40,745 bases of DNA from a virus: positions 1-40,745 of the IMG/VR virus record IMGVR_UViG_3300033153_002531, one strand, 5' to 3'. Below, piece after piece: positions 34,222 through 40,659 of the stretch; positions within the stretch are counted from its first letter, which is position 1, and each line of letters opens with the position of its first letter. The notes under the pieces were generated by a model that did no database searches, had not been told where the DNA came from, and was given only the letters and a program-made list of their open reading frames with translations. Both the position numbers and the translations under genes were made by a program.

Positions 34222-34854
34222 GTGCAAATAACAAATTACTGTAGCGAATGTCAAAGACCTCTATACTCATTCTATAAAGTATGTGTACCATGCAAAAGAA
34301 GATTTGTAAAGAATGGTTACGAGGATAAAAGAATAACATTCGGAGAAGTAGGACGTTCCATGATACCACACCAGCAAAGTCTTCACACTAAATTCTTTTC
34401 ATGCAATGCACCACTTGCATACCGTGGAACCAGAGAAGACAGAATCTACTACAGGATAGACACTAAAATAATTAACTCCCAATCAAGAGCCTTACACTCA
34501 TACCTCTATGACCTAAAAAATAAACACGGCTACCTCTATAGAAAAATATCAACCATACCAAATATATCAAAACGATTACTCTACAATGCAACACTATTTT
34601 CCTTACACTATATATACAACAAAGAAAACCAACTATTTAAAACCCATATACACTTACAATCCAGCGTAGTAAACATGGTACTCATCCAAATAGAGAACAT
34701 TTACCTCCGAACACAAGATAATTCCAGAGAAGAGTTAAAATTTATCTACCAAGACAGACTAAATTATAGCACAGGTGTGCATAAGAGACTTTATAACCAA
34801 ATAGAAGTATGTGTTGACAAGATAATAGGTGGTTTAGAAAGTGAATATATGTAG
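34222..34854 (+). CDS. Zinc-ribbon protein divergent from the late operon
   Basis: A 210-residue protein with GTG start and AAAGGA five bases upstream. Cys7, Cys10, Cys21 and Cys24 (CSEC...CVPC) form an N-terminal zinc ribbon; the rest is basic, Tyr-rich and helical with no known family. The plus strand has many more C than G here (about 44 C to 12 G in 34441-34620), the opposite of the other plus-strand genes, and codons such as TAC, CTC and CTA are frequent. Location beside the late promoter suggests a transcription regulator, but that is inference. Confidence 0.65.
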   Translation: MQITNYCSECQRPLYSFYKVCVPCKRRFVKNGYEDKRITFGEVGRSMIPHQQSLHTKFFSCNAPLAYRGTREDRIYYRIDTKIINSQSRALHSYLYDLKNKHGYLYRKISTIPNISKRLLYNATLFSLHYIYNKENQLFKTHIHLQSSVVNMVLIQIENIYLRTQDNSREELKFIYQDRLNYSTGVHKRLYNQIEVCVDKIIGGLESEYM

Positions 34855-34963
34855 GTATTTTTAGTTAAATATTTTTTAATATTATTCAAAGAGATTATAC
34901 ATATATAATAAAAAATAATAGGTAGTTTGTTAGAAAAATGTTAATTTTGCATTAGAAATTATC

Positions 34964-35063
34964 TAGGGTAGGGAGAAGTTTTTATGAAAAAGGTAATTTA
35001 GGGTCAAAAATATTCTAGGGTAACATTGATTGTGTGAACTTCCAGACTTCCCCCATAGGGTAA
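34964..35063 (+). repeat. Four TAGGGT(A) repeats
   Basis: Copies at 34964-34970 (TAGGGTA), 34999-35004 (TAGGGT), 35016-35022 (TAGGGTA) and 35056-35062 (TAGGGTA). Two copies extend to TCTAGGGTA. All have the same orientation. Spacings are 35, 17 and 40 bases between starts. Iteron-like arrangement for a replication or regulatory protein. Confidence 0.55.
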
Positions 35064-35121
35064 TTTGTCTCTTACTCATAGACTACATATATTTTCTCCA
35101 GCACAGACAACAATATGTATG

Positions 35122-35215
35122 TATGGTTAGGTTCTGCTGTAAAACAATCTCTCTCTTTGTATATATGGTTATATCTATCTCATTATGGTTACAAATACTA
35201 CTGTATATATGGTTA
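35122..35215 (+). repeat. Four TATGGTTA repeats
   Basis: Copies start at 35122, 35164, 35184 and 35208, all in one orientation, 42, 20 and 24 bases apart, so near multiples of two helical turns. The second and fourth copies extend to a 16-base identity GTATATATGGTTATAT (35159-35174 and 35203-35218). These look like protein-binding iterons. Confidence 0.6.
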
Positions 35216-35416
35216 TATGTATGGGCAATAGCCGTTCTGTACTCCTACGGACTAAGCCTAAGGTCTTAGCACTACGTGTTACTGTCACTATTGCAACTCT
35301 AACTGTTTAAGCTTGTGTTCTGTTGCTTTATGAGTGTATGTTTACTCTTCTCTTTATCTTTCTACTTCTCATCTCTTCATCTACACATTATACAACCATA
35401 TGCAACTTTAGTTATT

Positions 35417-35435
35417 GATAATGATTTTCATTGAT
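35417..35435. promoter_or_regulatory. Fur-box-like site
   Basis: GATAATGATTTTCATTGAT matches 14 of 19 bases of the classical Fur box GATAATGATAATCATTATC, with the whole left half intact. No other such site was noticed. It is in the non-coding region, about 320 bases before the early promoter, so its role is unclear. It may be a chance AT-rich palindrome. Confidence 0.35.
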
Positions 35436-35589
35436 AGTTTGTAAGTAACAGTAGAGGTTTTATTAATCGCTGTAGCCATCACTATCATAGTCGCTCTATA
35501 CTTGCCATTCATAACCATTGAGATTATCGCTCAACTATTGATGCATAACAAATAGCGTTCTTGTTTGGTAAACATATCGATTTCGCAGG

Positions 35590-35658
35590 TGACTGCTCAA
35601 TCTTAACCACCTCTGTCTTACCGTTAAAGTGAGATTAGTTGCAAGTAAAGAGCAGTCA
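35590..35658 (+). ncRNA. Long-range nested stem in the non-coding region
   Basis: TGACTGCTC (35590-35598) pairs perfectly with GAGCAGTCA (35650-35658). Inside it, AATCT (35599-35603) pairs with AGATT (35632-35636), and TAAC (35604-35607) with GTTA (35623-35626). The stacked pairs suggest a folded RNA or cruciform of about 69 bases. It lies about 100 bases before the early promoter, so if RNA it would be transcribed from further left. No T run follows. Confidence 0.45.
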
Positions 35659-35756
35659 TAAATTATATTGATTAAAAACTAAATATTCATAAGTAAATTC
35701 AATGAAAAGAATTGACTTTATTTATATATATTAAGGACGATATTCGACCATTTAGA

Positions 35757-35762
35757 TATAAT
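35757..35762 (+). promoter_or_regulatory. Predicted early promoter -10 element (TATAAT)
   Basis: TTTAGATATAATATATATAG carries a perfect TATAAT. Transcription would start near 35769, about 50 bases before the first early gene. It shares TTAG--TATAATATATAT with the element at 3318. TTGACT at 35712 is too far upstream to be its -35 box. Confidence 0.65.
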
Positions 35763-35818
35763 ATATATAGAGAAAGACGGAACAGCAACTTAAACCAAAC
35801 ATGAAAAAGGAAAACATC

Positions 35819-36325
35819 ATGAAACAAATAGTAAGAAAAACAACATCGGCAAAAATGGCAACATTTGGAGACTACGCAACAGAAGGAAACTTCACAAGAT
35901 TAAACAACGAGTACAGCGTAGAAGTAGATGATAGTACAACAACTTACAGTTCTGAAATGGATATGGAGCAGAATATCTTATCAGTTACGGTTGAATATAG
36001 CACATTGAGTGGATTTGAGGGAGAGCCTACAACTTGTGTTATTGACTTAAGAAAAGAAGTCAAAGAGCTGCAAGACAAACAAAGCTTACTTATCAATCTT
36101 CCAACAGTAGCGACCAAAGCTATTATCAACGCTATGAATGATGAAGGCGTACACTTCCAAAGTCAAAGCTACAATGGAAATGAGAGCTTAGGCACAGATT
36201 TTTTTGAATTAGAAAATACTCTTTTCAAAATGGAATTAGTTGAAAATGCTAAGAACCCAGAAAGATATTATTTCAAAATATTTAAACTAGGTTTATCACA
36301 ACCAACAGAAAGAGGAGGATTATAA
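35819..36325 (+). CDS. First early protein, unknown
   Basis: A 168-residue protein. I prefer the ATG at 35819, which has AAAAAGGAAAAC upstream, to the in-frame ATG at 35801. It is the first gene after the promoter, so it is likely made first and abundantly. It has a basic start (KQIVRKTTSAK), a beta-rich middle and no cysteine pair or membrane segment. Phage proteins in such positions often take over the host, but no function is recognised. AGGAGG for the next microgene lies in its last codons. Confidence 0.65.
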   Translation: MKQIVRKTTSAKMATFGDYATEGNFTRLNNEYSVEVDDSTTTYSSEMDMEQNILSVTVEYSTLSGFEGEPTTCVIDLRKEVKELQDKQSLLINLPTVATKAIINAMNDEGVHFQSQSYNGNESLGTDFFELENTLFKMELVENAKNPERYYFKIFKLGLSQPTERGGL

Positions 36326-36326
36326 A

Positions 36327-36407
36327 ATGCCCTTCAAATTAATTTTAGGAGGAATTTATTTCCTTCCATTAATTTATATTTCAGTATGGATTGCTGCAAG
36401 GGTATAA
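36327..36407 (+). CDS. 26-residue membrane microprotein
   Basis: A short frame with a near-perfect AGGAGG nine bases before the ATG. The product is one hydrophobic helix (LILGGIYFLPLIYISVWIAA) with Lys near the start and Arg near the end. It directly follows the first early gene and is probably translated from the same message. It may be a small inner-membrane peptide acting on a host protein. Its stop falls in a CAAGGG/CCCTTG hairpin. Confidence 0.6.
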   Translation: MPFKLILGGIYFLPLIYISVWIAARV

Positions 36408-36652
36408 AGCCCTTGTGTCAAAAAAAATTTCGGCTATCGCCTATGCAAACTGTTCTTTTATATTATCTTTTTTCTTTTTTTTATTCTTAGATAAGGTGCA
36501 ACAAGTTGCGTTAAAAATGGACTATCGTCATAGCTTGAGCTTTAAAGCTTGTGATATTGGTTGATATGCAAGTGTTTTGGTTCTTCTGTTTCTCTCTCCT
36601 TCGGAGGGAATAGGAAACCTTTAATGAACGAGAATAAACAAAAGGAAATACA
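36408..36652 (+). other. Gap of 245 bases with several hairpins
   Basis: No gene is seen. CAAGGG (36396-36401) pairs with CCCTTG (36409-36414) around the microgene stop. GCAAC/GTTGC lies near 36499-36510, the palindrome AGCTTTAAAGCT near 36538, and a seven-pair TCTCTCC/GGAGGGA stem with a TTC loop near 36591-36607. A T-rich stretch (36450-36487) follows the first hairpin by about 40 bases, too far for a standard terminator. The gap may hold an attenuator, processing sites or the promoter of the next operon. Confidence 0.45.
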
Positions 36653-36727
36653 ATGTACGATGAATATGAATTTAATATGAGTGACGACAGAGGAATACAG
36701 AAAATAATAAAAGACTTATCAAGATAA
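36653..36727 (+). CDS. 24-residue acidic microprotein
   Basis: An ATG with AAAAGGAAATAC upstream opens a 24-residue frame starting MYDEYEFNMSDD and ending KIIKDLSR. It is followed closely by AAAAAGGAAC for the next gene. The ribosome site supports translation; the small size limits certainty. No function is suggested. Confidence 0.45.
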   Translation: MYDEYEFNMSDDRGIQKIIKDLSR

Positions 36728-36740
36728 AAAGGAACAATCA

Positions 36741-36983
36741 GTGAAAAAAAGAAAATCAACAAACCTAAACATACCTATGTTTGAACCAAGAACATATAAT
36801 GATGATGAACTTATGGAGATTATCAGAAAAGTATTAGATGATTTTAGAACTAGAACTTGTAAAAACTGTGAATACAAAAGAAATAACTCTCATCATAGTG
36901 ATTGGTGTGGAAAATTTGGATTTATTATAGCAAAAGACTTTAAGGGTTGTACAGAATTTAAAAGGAATTATTATGATAAGTAA
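36741..36983 (+). CDS. Small zinc-binding-type protein
   Basis: An 80-residue protein with a GTG start and AAAAAGGAAC upstream. Cys40, Cys43, Cys56 and Cys70 with nearby His-His suggest a zinc site. The N-terminal half is basic, then helical. It overlaps the next gene by 11 bases. No family is recognised. Confidence 0.6.
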   Translation: MKKRKSTNLNIPMFEPRTYNDDELMEIIRKVLDDFRTRTCKNCEYKRNNSHHSDWCGKFGFIIAKDFKGCTEFKRNYYDK

Positions 36984-37317
36984 CCCAATAAAATTATTTG
37001 TAAGTGGTAACAATGAAGAAGAATTTACTTATGAAGGTGGTAAACATTTATATCACTTCTCACCAAAACAATGTGGATTATCAAACACAATGGAAATGAA
37101 TCTAATCTTTTTTGCAAATAATGGAAAACATGCATTAGATGTTCTTGAAAGAATGTTTAAATTTTGTATTAAATGTAGAAAAACTTACAATAATTTATAT
37201 GGTACTCCAATAGAGAGATTTCAACATCTTCTTGATAATAAAGAAAAATGGATAGTCACACTAGCACCAATAGACCAAATGTTTATAGTTGGTTGGGCTA
37301 GTAATAAAACAATATAA
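36973..37317 (+). CDS. Hypothetical protein
   Basis: A 114-residue mixed alpha/beta protein with AAAGGAATT before its ATG. One Cys-x-x-Cys (CIKC) is present without a second pair, so a stable zinc site is not evident. No family is recognised. Confidence 0.6.
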   Translation: MISNPIKLFVSGNNEEEFTYEGGKHLYHFSPKQCGLSNTMEMNLIFFANNGKHALDVLERMFKFCIKCRKTYNNLYGTPIERFQHLLDNKEKWIVTLAPIDQMFIVGWASNKTI

Positions 37318-37326
37318 AGGAACTTT

Positions 37327-37572
37327 ATGGAAAAAACAAATAGTTACAAAAAATACTTTGATATACTAAAATATATTGATGAACGTAACGGGAATTACAA
37401 AAGAATAACAGGAATTGAAAAGAATCAACCTGTAAGCGTATATCATCTTGCAGAACATATAGGACTTAGCAATAAACAAACACTAAGATGTGTAAATGAA
37501 ATAGTATCAATAGATAGTAGATACAAACTAACCAAGATTGGTAAGGTAACAGCAATAATCAAGGAGAACTAA
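37327..37572 (+). CDS. Small winged-helix-like protein
   Basis: An 81-residue protein. SVYHLAEHIGLSNKQTLRCVNEI (residues about 36-59) reads as helix-turn-helix, followed by a strand pair like a wing (YKLTKIGKVTAIIKEN). It may be a DNA-binding regulator of early genes, in the style of small phage winged-helix proteins. Its stop directly precedes the next ATG. AAAGGAACTTT precedes the start. Confidence 0.58.
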   Translation: MEKTNSYKKYFDILKYIDERNGNYKRITGIEKNQPVSVYHLAEHIGLSNKQTLRCVNEIVSIDSRYKLTKIGKVTAIIKEN

Positions 37573-38010
37573 ATGAAACCATTATTAATAGTTGATATAC
37601 AACCAGCATACTTTCCATACATGAATGACATAATAGACGTATCAGAAACCATGAAATTTATAAAGGAATACAAAGATAAGGTATATGCATTATTCGTTGG
37701 TAAAGGGCTAACAGAGGACGAAGAACAAGATGTACAAGCAATGTTTGAAAGCTATGAAATAGATACAATGTTTATTAATTTCATTGAGAAAGATTATGCT
37801 TGGATTCGTAATGAAATGGAAGAAGATGAAGATGCAATTTTGAAAAAATTTAAATCTGGTGATTGTGATTACACAATAGACCTACTTGATGTTTTACCAA
37901 ATGACATGTTTATCATAGGTGGTGGAAGAAATGAATGTTTAGCAGAAGTTGAACATACACTTGATTTCATGAATAAAAACTATAAACGCATAGAACAACA
38001 TATTTACTAA
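37573..38010 (+). CDS. Isochorismatase/nicotinamidase-like cysteine hydrolase, conserved phage family
   Basis: A 145-residue protein. The start LLIVDIQPAYF resembles the LLVVDMQNDF start of cysteine hydrolases, with Asp8. Lys73 in FIEKDYAW and Cys122 in GGGRNECLAEVE would complete the Asp-Lys-Cys triad. The GGGR(N/D)ECLAE motif also marks a known phage protein family. The protein is shorter than bacterial enzymes (about 180-210), so activity and substrate are uncertain. Nicotinamidase-type activity would touch NAD metabolism. AAGGAG precedes the ATG. Confidence 0.5.
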   Translation: MKPLLIVDIQPAYFPYMNDIIDVSETMKFIKEYKDKVYALFVGKGLTEDEEQDVQAMFESYEIDTMFINFIEKDYAWIRNEMEEDEDAILKKFKSGDCDYTIDLLDVLPNDMFIIGGGRNECLAEVEHTLDFMNKNYKRIEQHIY

Positions 38011-38020
38011 GGAATAAACC

Positions 38021-38221
38021 ATGAACAAGTATGACAAAAAGACATTAAAAACTTGGATAAAGACAGCATTTAATCGTATTATAAATGTTATCTTATTTCT
38101 ATTTATTTTATTCGTAGTAGTATTTACAGTATTTACTATTATGATAGGTGATGGAAAAATTGTACTATGTGAAGATAATGATTGTGAAATGCATTATGCA
38201 AATGACAGGAGAACACCATGA
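38021..38221 (+). CDS. Small single-pass membrane protein
   Basis: A 66-residue protein with a basic N-terminal part, one strong membrane helix (ILFLFILFVVVFTVFTIMI) and a short acidic outer tail with two Cys (LCEDNDCEM). Orientation by the positive-inside rule puts the tail outside, where a disulfide could form. Superinfection exclusion or membrane change is possible. Its stop overlaps the next start as ATGA. Confidence 0.6.
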   Translation: MNKYDKKTLKTWIKTAFNRIINVILFLFILFVVVFTVFTIMIGDGKIVLCEDNDCEMHYANDRRTP

Positions 38222-38385
38222 ATGAACCAATAAAGGTAAAGTTTAGGAAGCTACAAAACGGAAAGACATATCTTAGTGAAGGATATTACAACAACGAGGA
38301 AGACTTCAAAAAAAGAAATCCAACATTGATTTTTGAAGAGCAAACAACAAAAACGAAACCAATTCCAAAAAAGAAGGAAATATAA
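38218..38385 (+). CDS. Small basic protein, unknown
   Basis: A 55-residue frame starting in ATGA overlap and ending one base into the next ATG (TAATG). It is basic with a beta-like first half and a Lys-rich end (KTKPIPKKKEI). Both flanking overlaps support it as a real gene. No family is recognised. Confidence 0.55.
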   Translation: MNEPIKVKFRKLQNGKTYLSEGYYNNEEDFKKRNPTLIFEEQTTKTKPIPKKKEI

Positions 38386-38642
38386 TGAACTACATGAGAG
38401 AAGATTATGATGCTATGAAGGCTCACAGTAAGGAAAAGAAATTATCAAACTTAGAAAAAAGTACAAAACTTTTATTGGATAGAAATATTGACTTTGAATC
38501 AAAAAACAATGGAATTCATCTTGTTGTTACAGATTTTAATGGTAGTTTAATTGATTTCTATCCATCAACAGGAAAATGGATTATTCGTAATGGCAAAGCA
38601 TCAAGAGGTGTGATGAACCTAATCAGACACATAGAAGGATAA
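38385..38642 (+). CDS. Conserved phage protein with YPSTGKW...RGVMNLI motif
   Basis: An 85-residue protein of a family common in phages and prophages: a charged helical start, then HLVVTDF, FYPSTGKW and a final RGVMNLIRHI. Function is unknown. It overlaps the previous stop by one base and is followed by the DUF3846-like gene four bases later. Confidence 0.65.
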   Translation: MNYMREDYDAMKAHSKEKKLSNLEKSTKLLLDRNIDFESKNNGIHLVVTDFNGSLIDFYPSTGKWIIRNGKASRGVMNLIRHIEG

Positions 38643-38646
38643 AATA

Positions 38647-39003
38647 ATGAACCATATAGTAACAGTAAAATATGAAAAAGGTCAAGAACCAAAAATTGAA
38701 CTTATTGAAGTTCCAGATAAAAAGAAACTCTTAGAACAAATGTATGAAAACATAGGCTGCACTACTGTAGAATTGGTAAGTCTTCCTTTATATGATTGTT
38801 GGGTGAACGAAGAAGGATTATTTAACTCTGGAAGTCCTGTATATCATTACGGAAATGCAACACTTGCTGGAAACTTAGTATTTACAAAAGGAGTTGATAG
38901 CCAAGGTGAAACATTACTCTTTGATGTAACTTATGACTTTGGTTTAATCTTAGATATTTTTAAAATGGTTACAAATGCACAATATGCAGGAGAAGTAAGA
39001 TGA
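38647..39003 (+). CDS. DUF3846-like protein
   Basis: A 118-residue protein with the DUF3846 layout: ENIGCTTVELV, then CWVNEEGLFN, then TLAGNLVFTKGVDSQGET. The family occurs on plasmids and phages (ArdA-adjacent context in some); its activity is not known. It overlaps the next start as ATGA. Confidence 0.7.
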   Translation: MNHIVTVKYEKGQEPKIELIEVPDKKKLLEQMYENIGCTTVELVSLPLYDCWVNEEGLFNSGSPVYHYGNATLAGNLVFTKGVDSQGETLLFDVTYDFGLILDIFKMVTNAQYAGEVR

Positions 39004-39218
39004 GTAAATTTAGTGAAGAGCAATTTAACAAGGCAAGATGTCCATACTGTAACAGTCAAGATTGGATAAGCAAGGGATTTAGACATGGTACACCAACAGA
39101 AGCCAACAATGTATATACTTGTAACACCTGTGAAGAGTCATGGAACATCTTATACAAGCAGATTAAAGTGGTTGCCCTAGATGGCTCAAGAAGAGAGTTT
39201 ACAGGCTTAGGCAAGTAA
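39000..39218 (+). CDS. Small zinc-ribbon protein
   Basis: A 72-residue protein with Cys14-x2-Cys17 and Cys41-x2-Cys44, the classical zinc ribbon, and a short C-terminal strand. Such proteins bind nucleic acid or act as adaptors of polymerases; which applies is not shown. It starts in ATGA overlap. Confidence 0.65.
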   Translation: MSKFSEEQFNKARCPYCNSQDWISKGFRHGTPTEANNVYTCNTCEESWNILYKQIKVVALDGSRREFTGLGK

Positions 39219-39237
39219 AACCATAAGGAGCTTACGA

Positions 39238-39702
39238 ATGTACGAAGAAACAGCCATTACTGCAAGCACAAGAGACAGGATAGAGAAACAACGCAATAAA
39301 CTATCTAAGATTATGAATTTATCTACAGAAATAAGAGTTTGTAAGGAATGTGAAATAGAAATTGAAGCTCCAAAGAAAATGTGTGAACCATGTAGATTGA
39401 TTAAACTTAAAGAACGTCAAGAATCAGACAAAGTTAAAAATAGAAAAATAAGATATTGCAAAAATGAAACTTGTGGTATTGAGTTGATTAATACAACAGC
39501 TGGTTCACAAAGATATTGTAGTGATGCTTGCAGACCTCAAAAGTTGGTTGATGATAAGTATAGAAAAAGAGGCAAAGCAAAAAAGGTTACTAAACTTGAC
39601 CCAAAATGGACTATGCCTAGAGGAAGTAAAAAAAGAAAACTTCTTGGACTTAAAGATACTGAATATGGCAACCATTCAACAGGTGGATATTCAGAAGTAT
39701 AA
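39238..39702 (+). CDS. Double zinc-finger basic protein
   Basis: A 154-residue protein with two Cys4 sites: Cys35/38/49/52 and Cys74/79/94/98. The rest is Lys/Arg-rich (KYRKRGKAKKV), consistent with nucleic-acid binding. GGAGCTTACG precedes the ATG. A shadow frame at 39521-39724 overlaps and is not called. Confidence 0.62.
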   Translation: MYEETAITASTRDRIEKQRNKLSKIMNLSTEIRVCKECEIEIEAPKKMCEPCRLIKLKERQESDKVKNRKIRYCKNETCGIELINTTAGSQRYCSDACRPQKLVDDKYRKRGKAKKVTKLDPKWTMPRGSKKRKLLGLKDTEYGNHSTGGYSEV

Positions 39703-39713
39703 AGGAAAACACA

Positions 39714-39851
39714 ATGACATTTGAAGAATGGTTATATGAGTTTCATGGAATAGATGATTCAAACGCAATGAACGTAACAGAGGAACAGGCAGAAAGACTT
39801 TATGATGAATATGTAAATAGTGAATACTATAATGGAGAAAAAGGATTATAA
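39714..39851 (+). CDS. Small acidic protein
   Basis: A 45-residue frame with AAAGGAAAAC upstream. It is acidic with many Tyr and Glu and looks helical, beginning MTFEEWLYEFHG. Its stop overlaps the next ATG by one base. The ribosome site and the overlap support it; no family is recognised. Confidence 0.55.
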   Translation: MTFEEWLYEFHGIDDSNAMNVTEEQAERLYDEYVNSEYYNGEKGL

Positions 39852-40036
39852 TGGCACTAATACTCATTAGAGAACTTGGAATGAGATACCCAACTGAAAA
39901 TTCTAAACATAAGCGTAAGATGGCTGTATATAGATGTTCTGGGTGTGGTAAAGAAAATGCAAGACAAGTAGCTCAGATAAAATCAGGCTATACGAATTGG
40001 TGTGTAACTTGTGGTATTAAGAACAAAGGGAAATGA
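39851..40036 (+). CDS. Small Cys4 protein like the N-terminal zinc part of phage HNH/AP2 proteins
   Basis: A 61-residue protein with YRCSGCGKEN (Cys29, Cys32) and TNWCVTCG (Cys51, Cys54), separated by QIKSGYT. Free-standing versions of this zinc module are common in phages and resemble the first part of HNH/AP2 homing proteins, without the nuclease. AAAAAGGATTATA precedes the ATG. Confidence 0.65.
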   Translation: MALILIRELGMRYPTENSKHKRKMAVYRCSGCGKENARQVAQIKSGYTNWCVTCGIKNKGK

Positions 40037-40090
40037 AAATGTTATTGCTACTAAACATTTCTTTGAATTTTATAGACAAAGGATATTGTA

Positions 40091-40555
40091 ATGAATAGAA
40101 AACAAGCAGAAAAATGGTTATCTGAAATAACACATTATATAAATGGTGGTAATTTATGGAGATATAATTCAGGCAGATGGCAAATGATGGAAGCACCCAG
40201 TTTCACCACGTACCAATATATCATAGAAGATAAACACTTTGAAGCAAGGAAAGCTTTTGCTTTGGGTGAACCTATTGAAGTAGACATAGAGATAGGCACA
40301 GGATTTCTAGTCACCCATAATCCTACATGGGATGATTTATTTAAGTATAGACCAAAACCTAAAGAATGGTATAACAATATACCAAAAGAAGGGATTTTGT
40401 GCTGGGTGTGGAATAACAATTCAATCAACGGTAAAACCCCTAAAGTAGTAATGAAATACTGTGAACAATATAAAACATTTTCATCAAACTTGCCTATGGT
40501 TTGGTGGCATAATGCAGAACCAATCAACCCAGAAGAATGTTGGAAGGGCAACTAG
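40091..40555 (+). CDS. Conserved phage protein of the ...YRPKPKEWYNNIPKEGILCWVW type
   Basis: A 154-residue protein. The C-terminal module (EWYNNIPKEG, then ILCWVWNN and a WWHNAEPINPEE ending) is well known from phage and prophage hypothetical proteins. The N-terminal half has several Trp and Glu and is not recognised. AAAGGATATTGTA precedes the ATG. It is followed at its stop by the GTG of a membrane microprotein. Confidence 0.62.
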   Translation: MNRKQAEKWLSEITHYINGGNLWRYNSGRWQMMEAPSFTTYQYIIEDKHFEARKAFALGEPIEVDIEIGTGFLVTHNPTWDDLFKYRPKPKEWYNNIPKEGILCWVWNNNSINGKTPKVVMKYCEQYKTFSSNLPMVWWHNAEPINPEECWKGN

Positions 40556-40659
40556 TGTCAGAAAACATAATACAATACATACTAATCGCAGTCGCCCTGT
40601 TTGGGGTAGTGTATATGAAAGGTGAAGGAGAAGAAGATGATACAAATTCCGATTTATAG
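40555..40659 (+). CDS. 34-residue membrane microprotein, GTG start
   Basis: A GTG at 40555 overlaps the preceding TAG by one base, with GGAAGGG upstream. The product has one hydrophobic helix (IIQYILIAVALFGVVYM) and an acidic tail (GEGEEDDTNSDL). It overlaps the YopX-like start by 23 bases. Ribosome site and context support translation. Confidence 0.55.
   Translation: MSENIIQYILIAVALFGVVYMKGEGEEDDTNSDL

Larger units (their letters stand above)
34855..35800. other. Non-coding region of about 0.95 kb, repeats and structure, candidate replication origin
   Basis: No credible gene is visible. The order is: an AT-rich stretch (34860-34930, with an isolated TATAAT at 34904); four TAGGGT repeats; four TATGGTTA repeats; a pyrimidine-rich stretch; a Fur-box-like site; a long-range stem with nested pairs; then a TATAAT promoter at 35757. 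It is the only large gap in a genome that otherwise overlaps genes. A frame at 35030-35269 is hydrophobic but lacks a ribosome site. Repeats next to an AT-rich segment fit a replication origin; a long non-coding RNA is the alternative. Confidence 0.55.

Noticed and set aside
35030-35269. 79-codon hydrophobic frame in the non-coding region
   Set aside because: No ribosome site at the GTG, the composition is repeat-driven (TATGGTTA units read as YMVI), and its codon use differs from the phage genes.
36396-36430. CAAGGG/CCCTTG hairpin near a run of eight A as a terminator
   Set aside because: On the plus strand the run after the stem is A, not T; on the minus strand the T run precedes the stem.
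40033-40098. 21-codon frame beginning ATGAAAATG
   Set aside because: Though AAAGGG is upstream, it overlaps the next gene's start and has no distinctive content.
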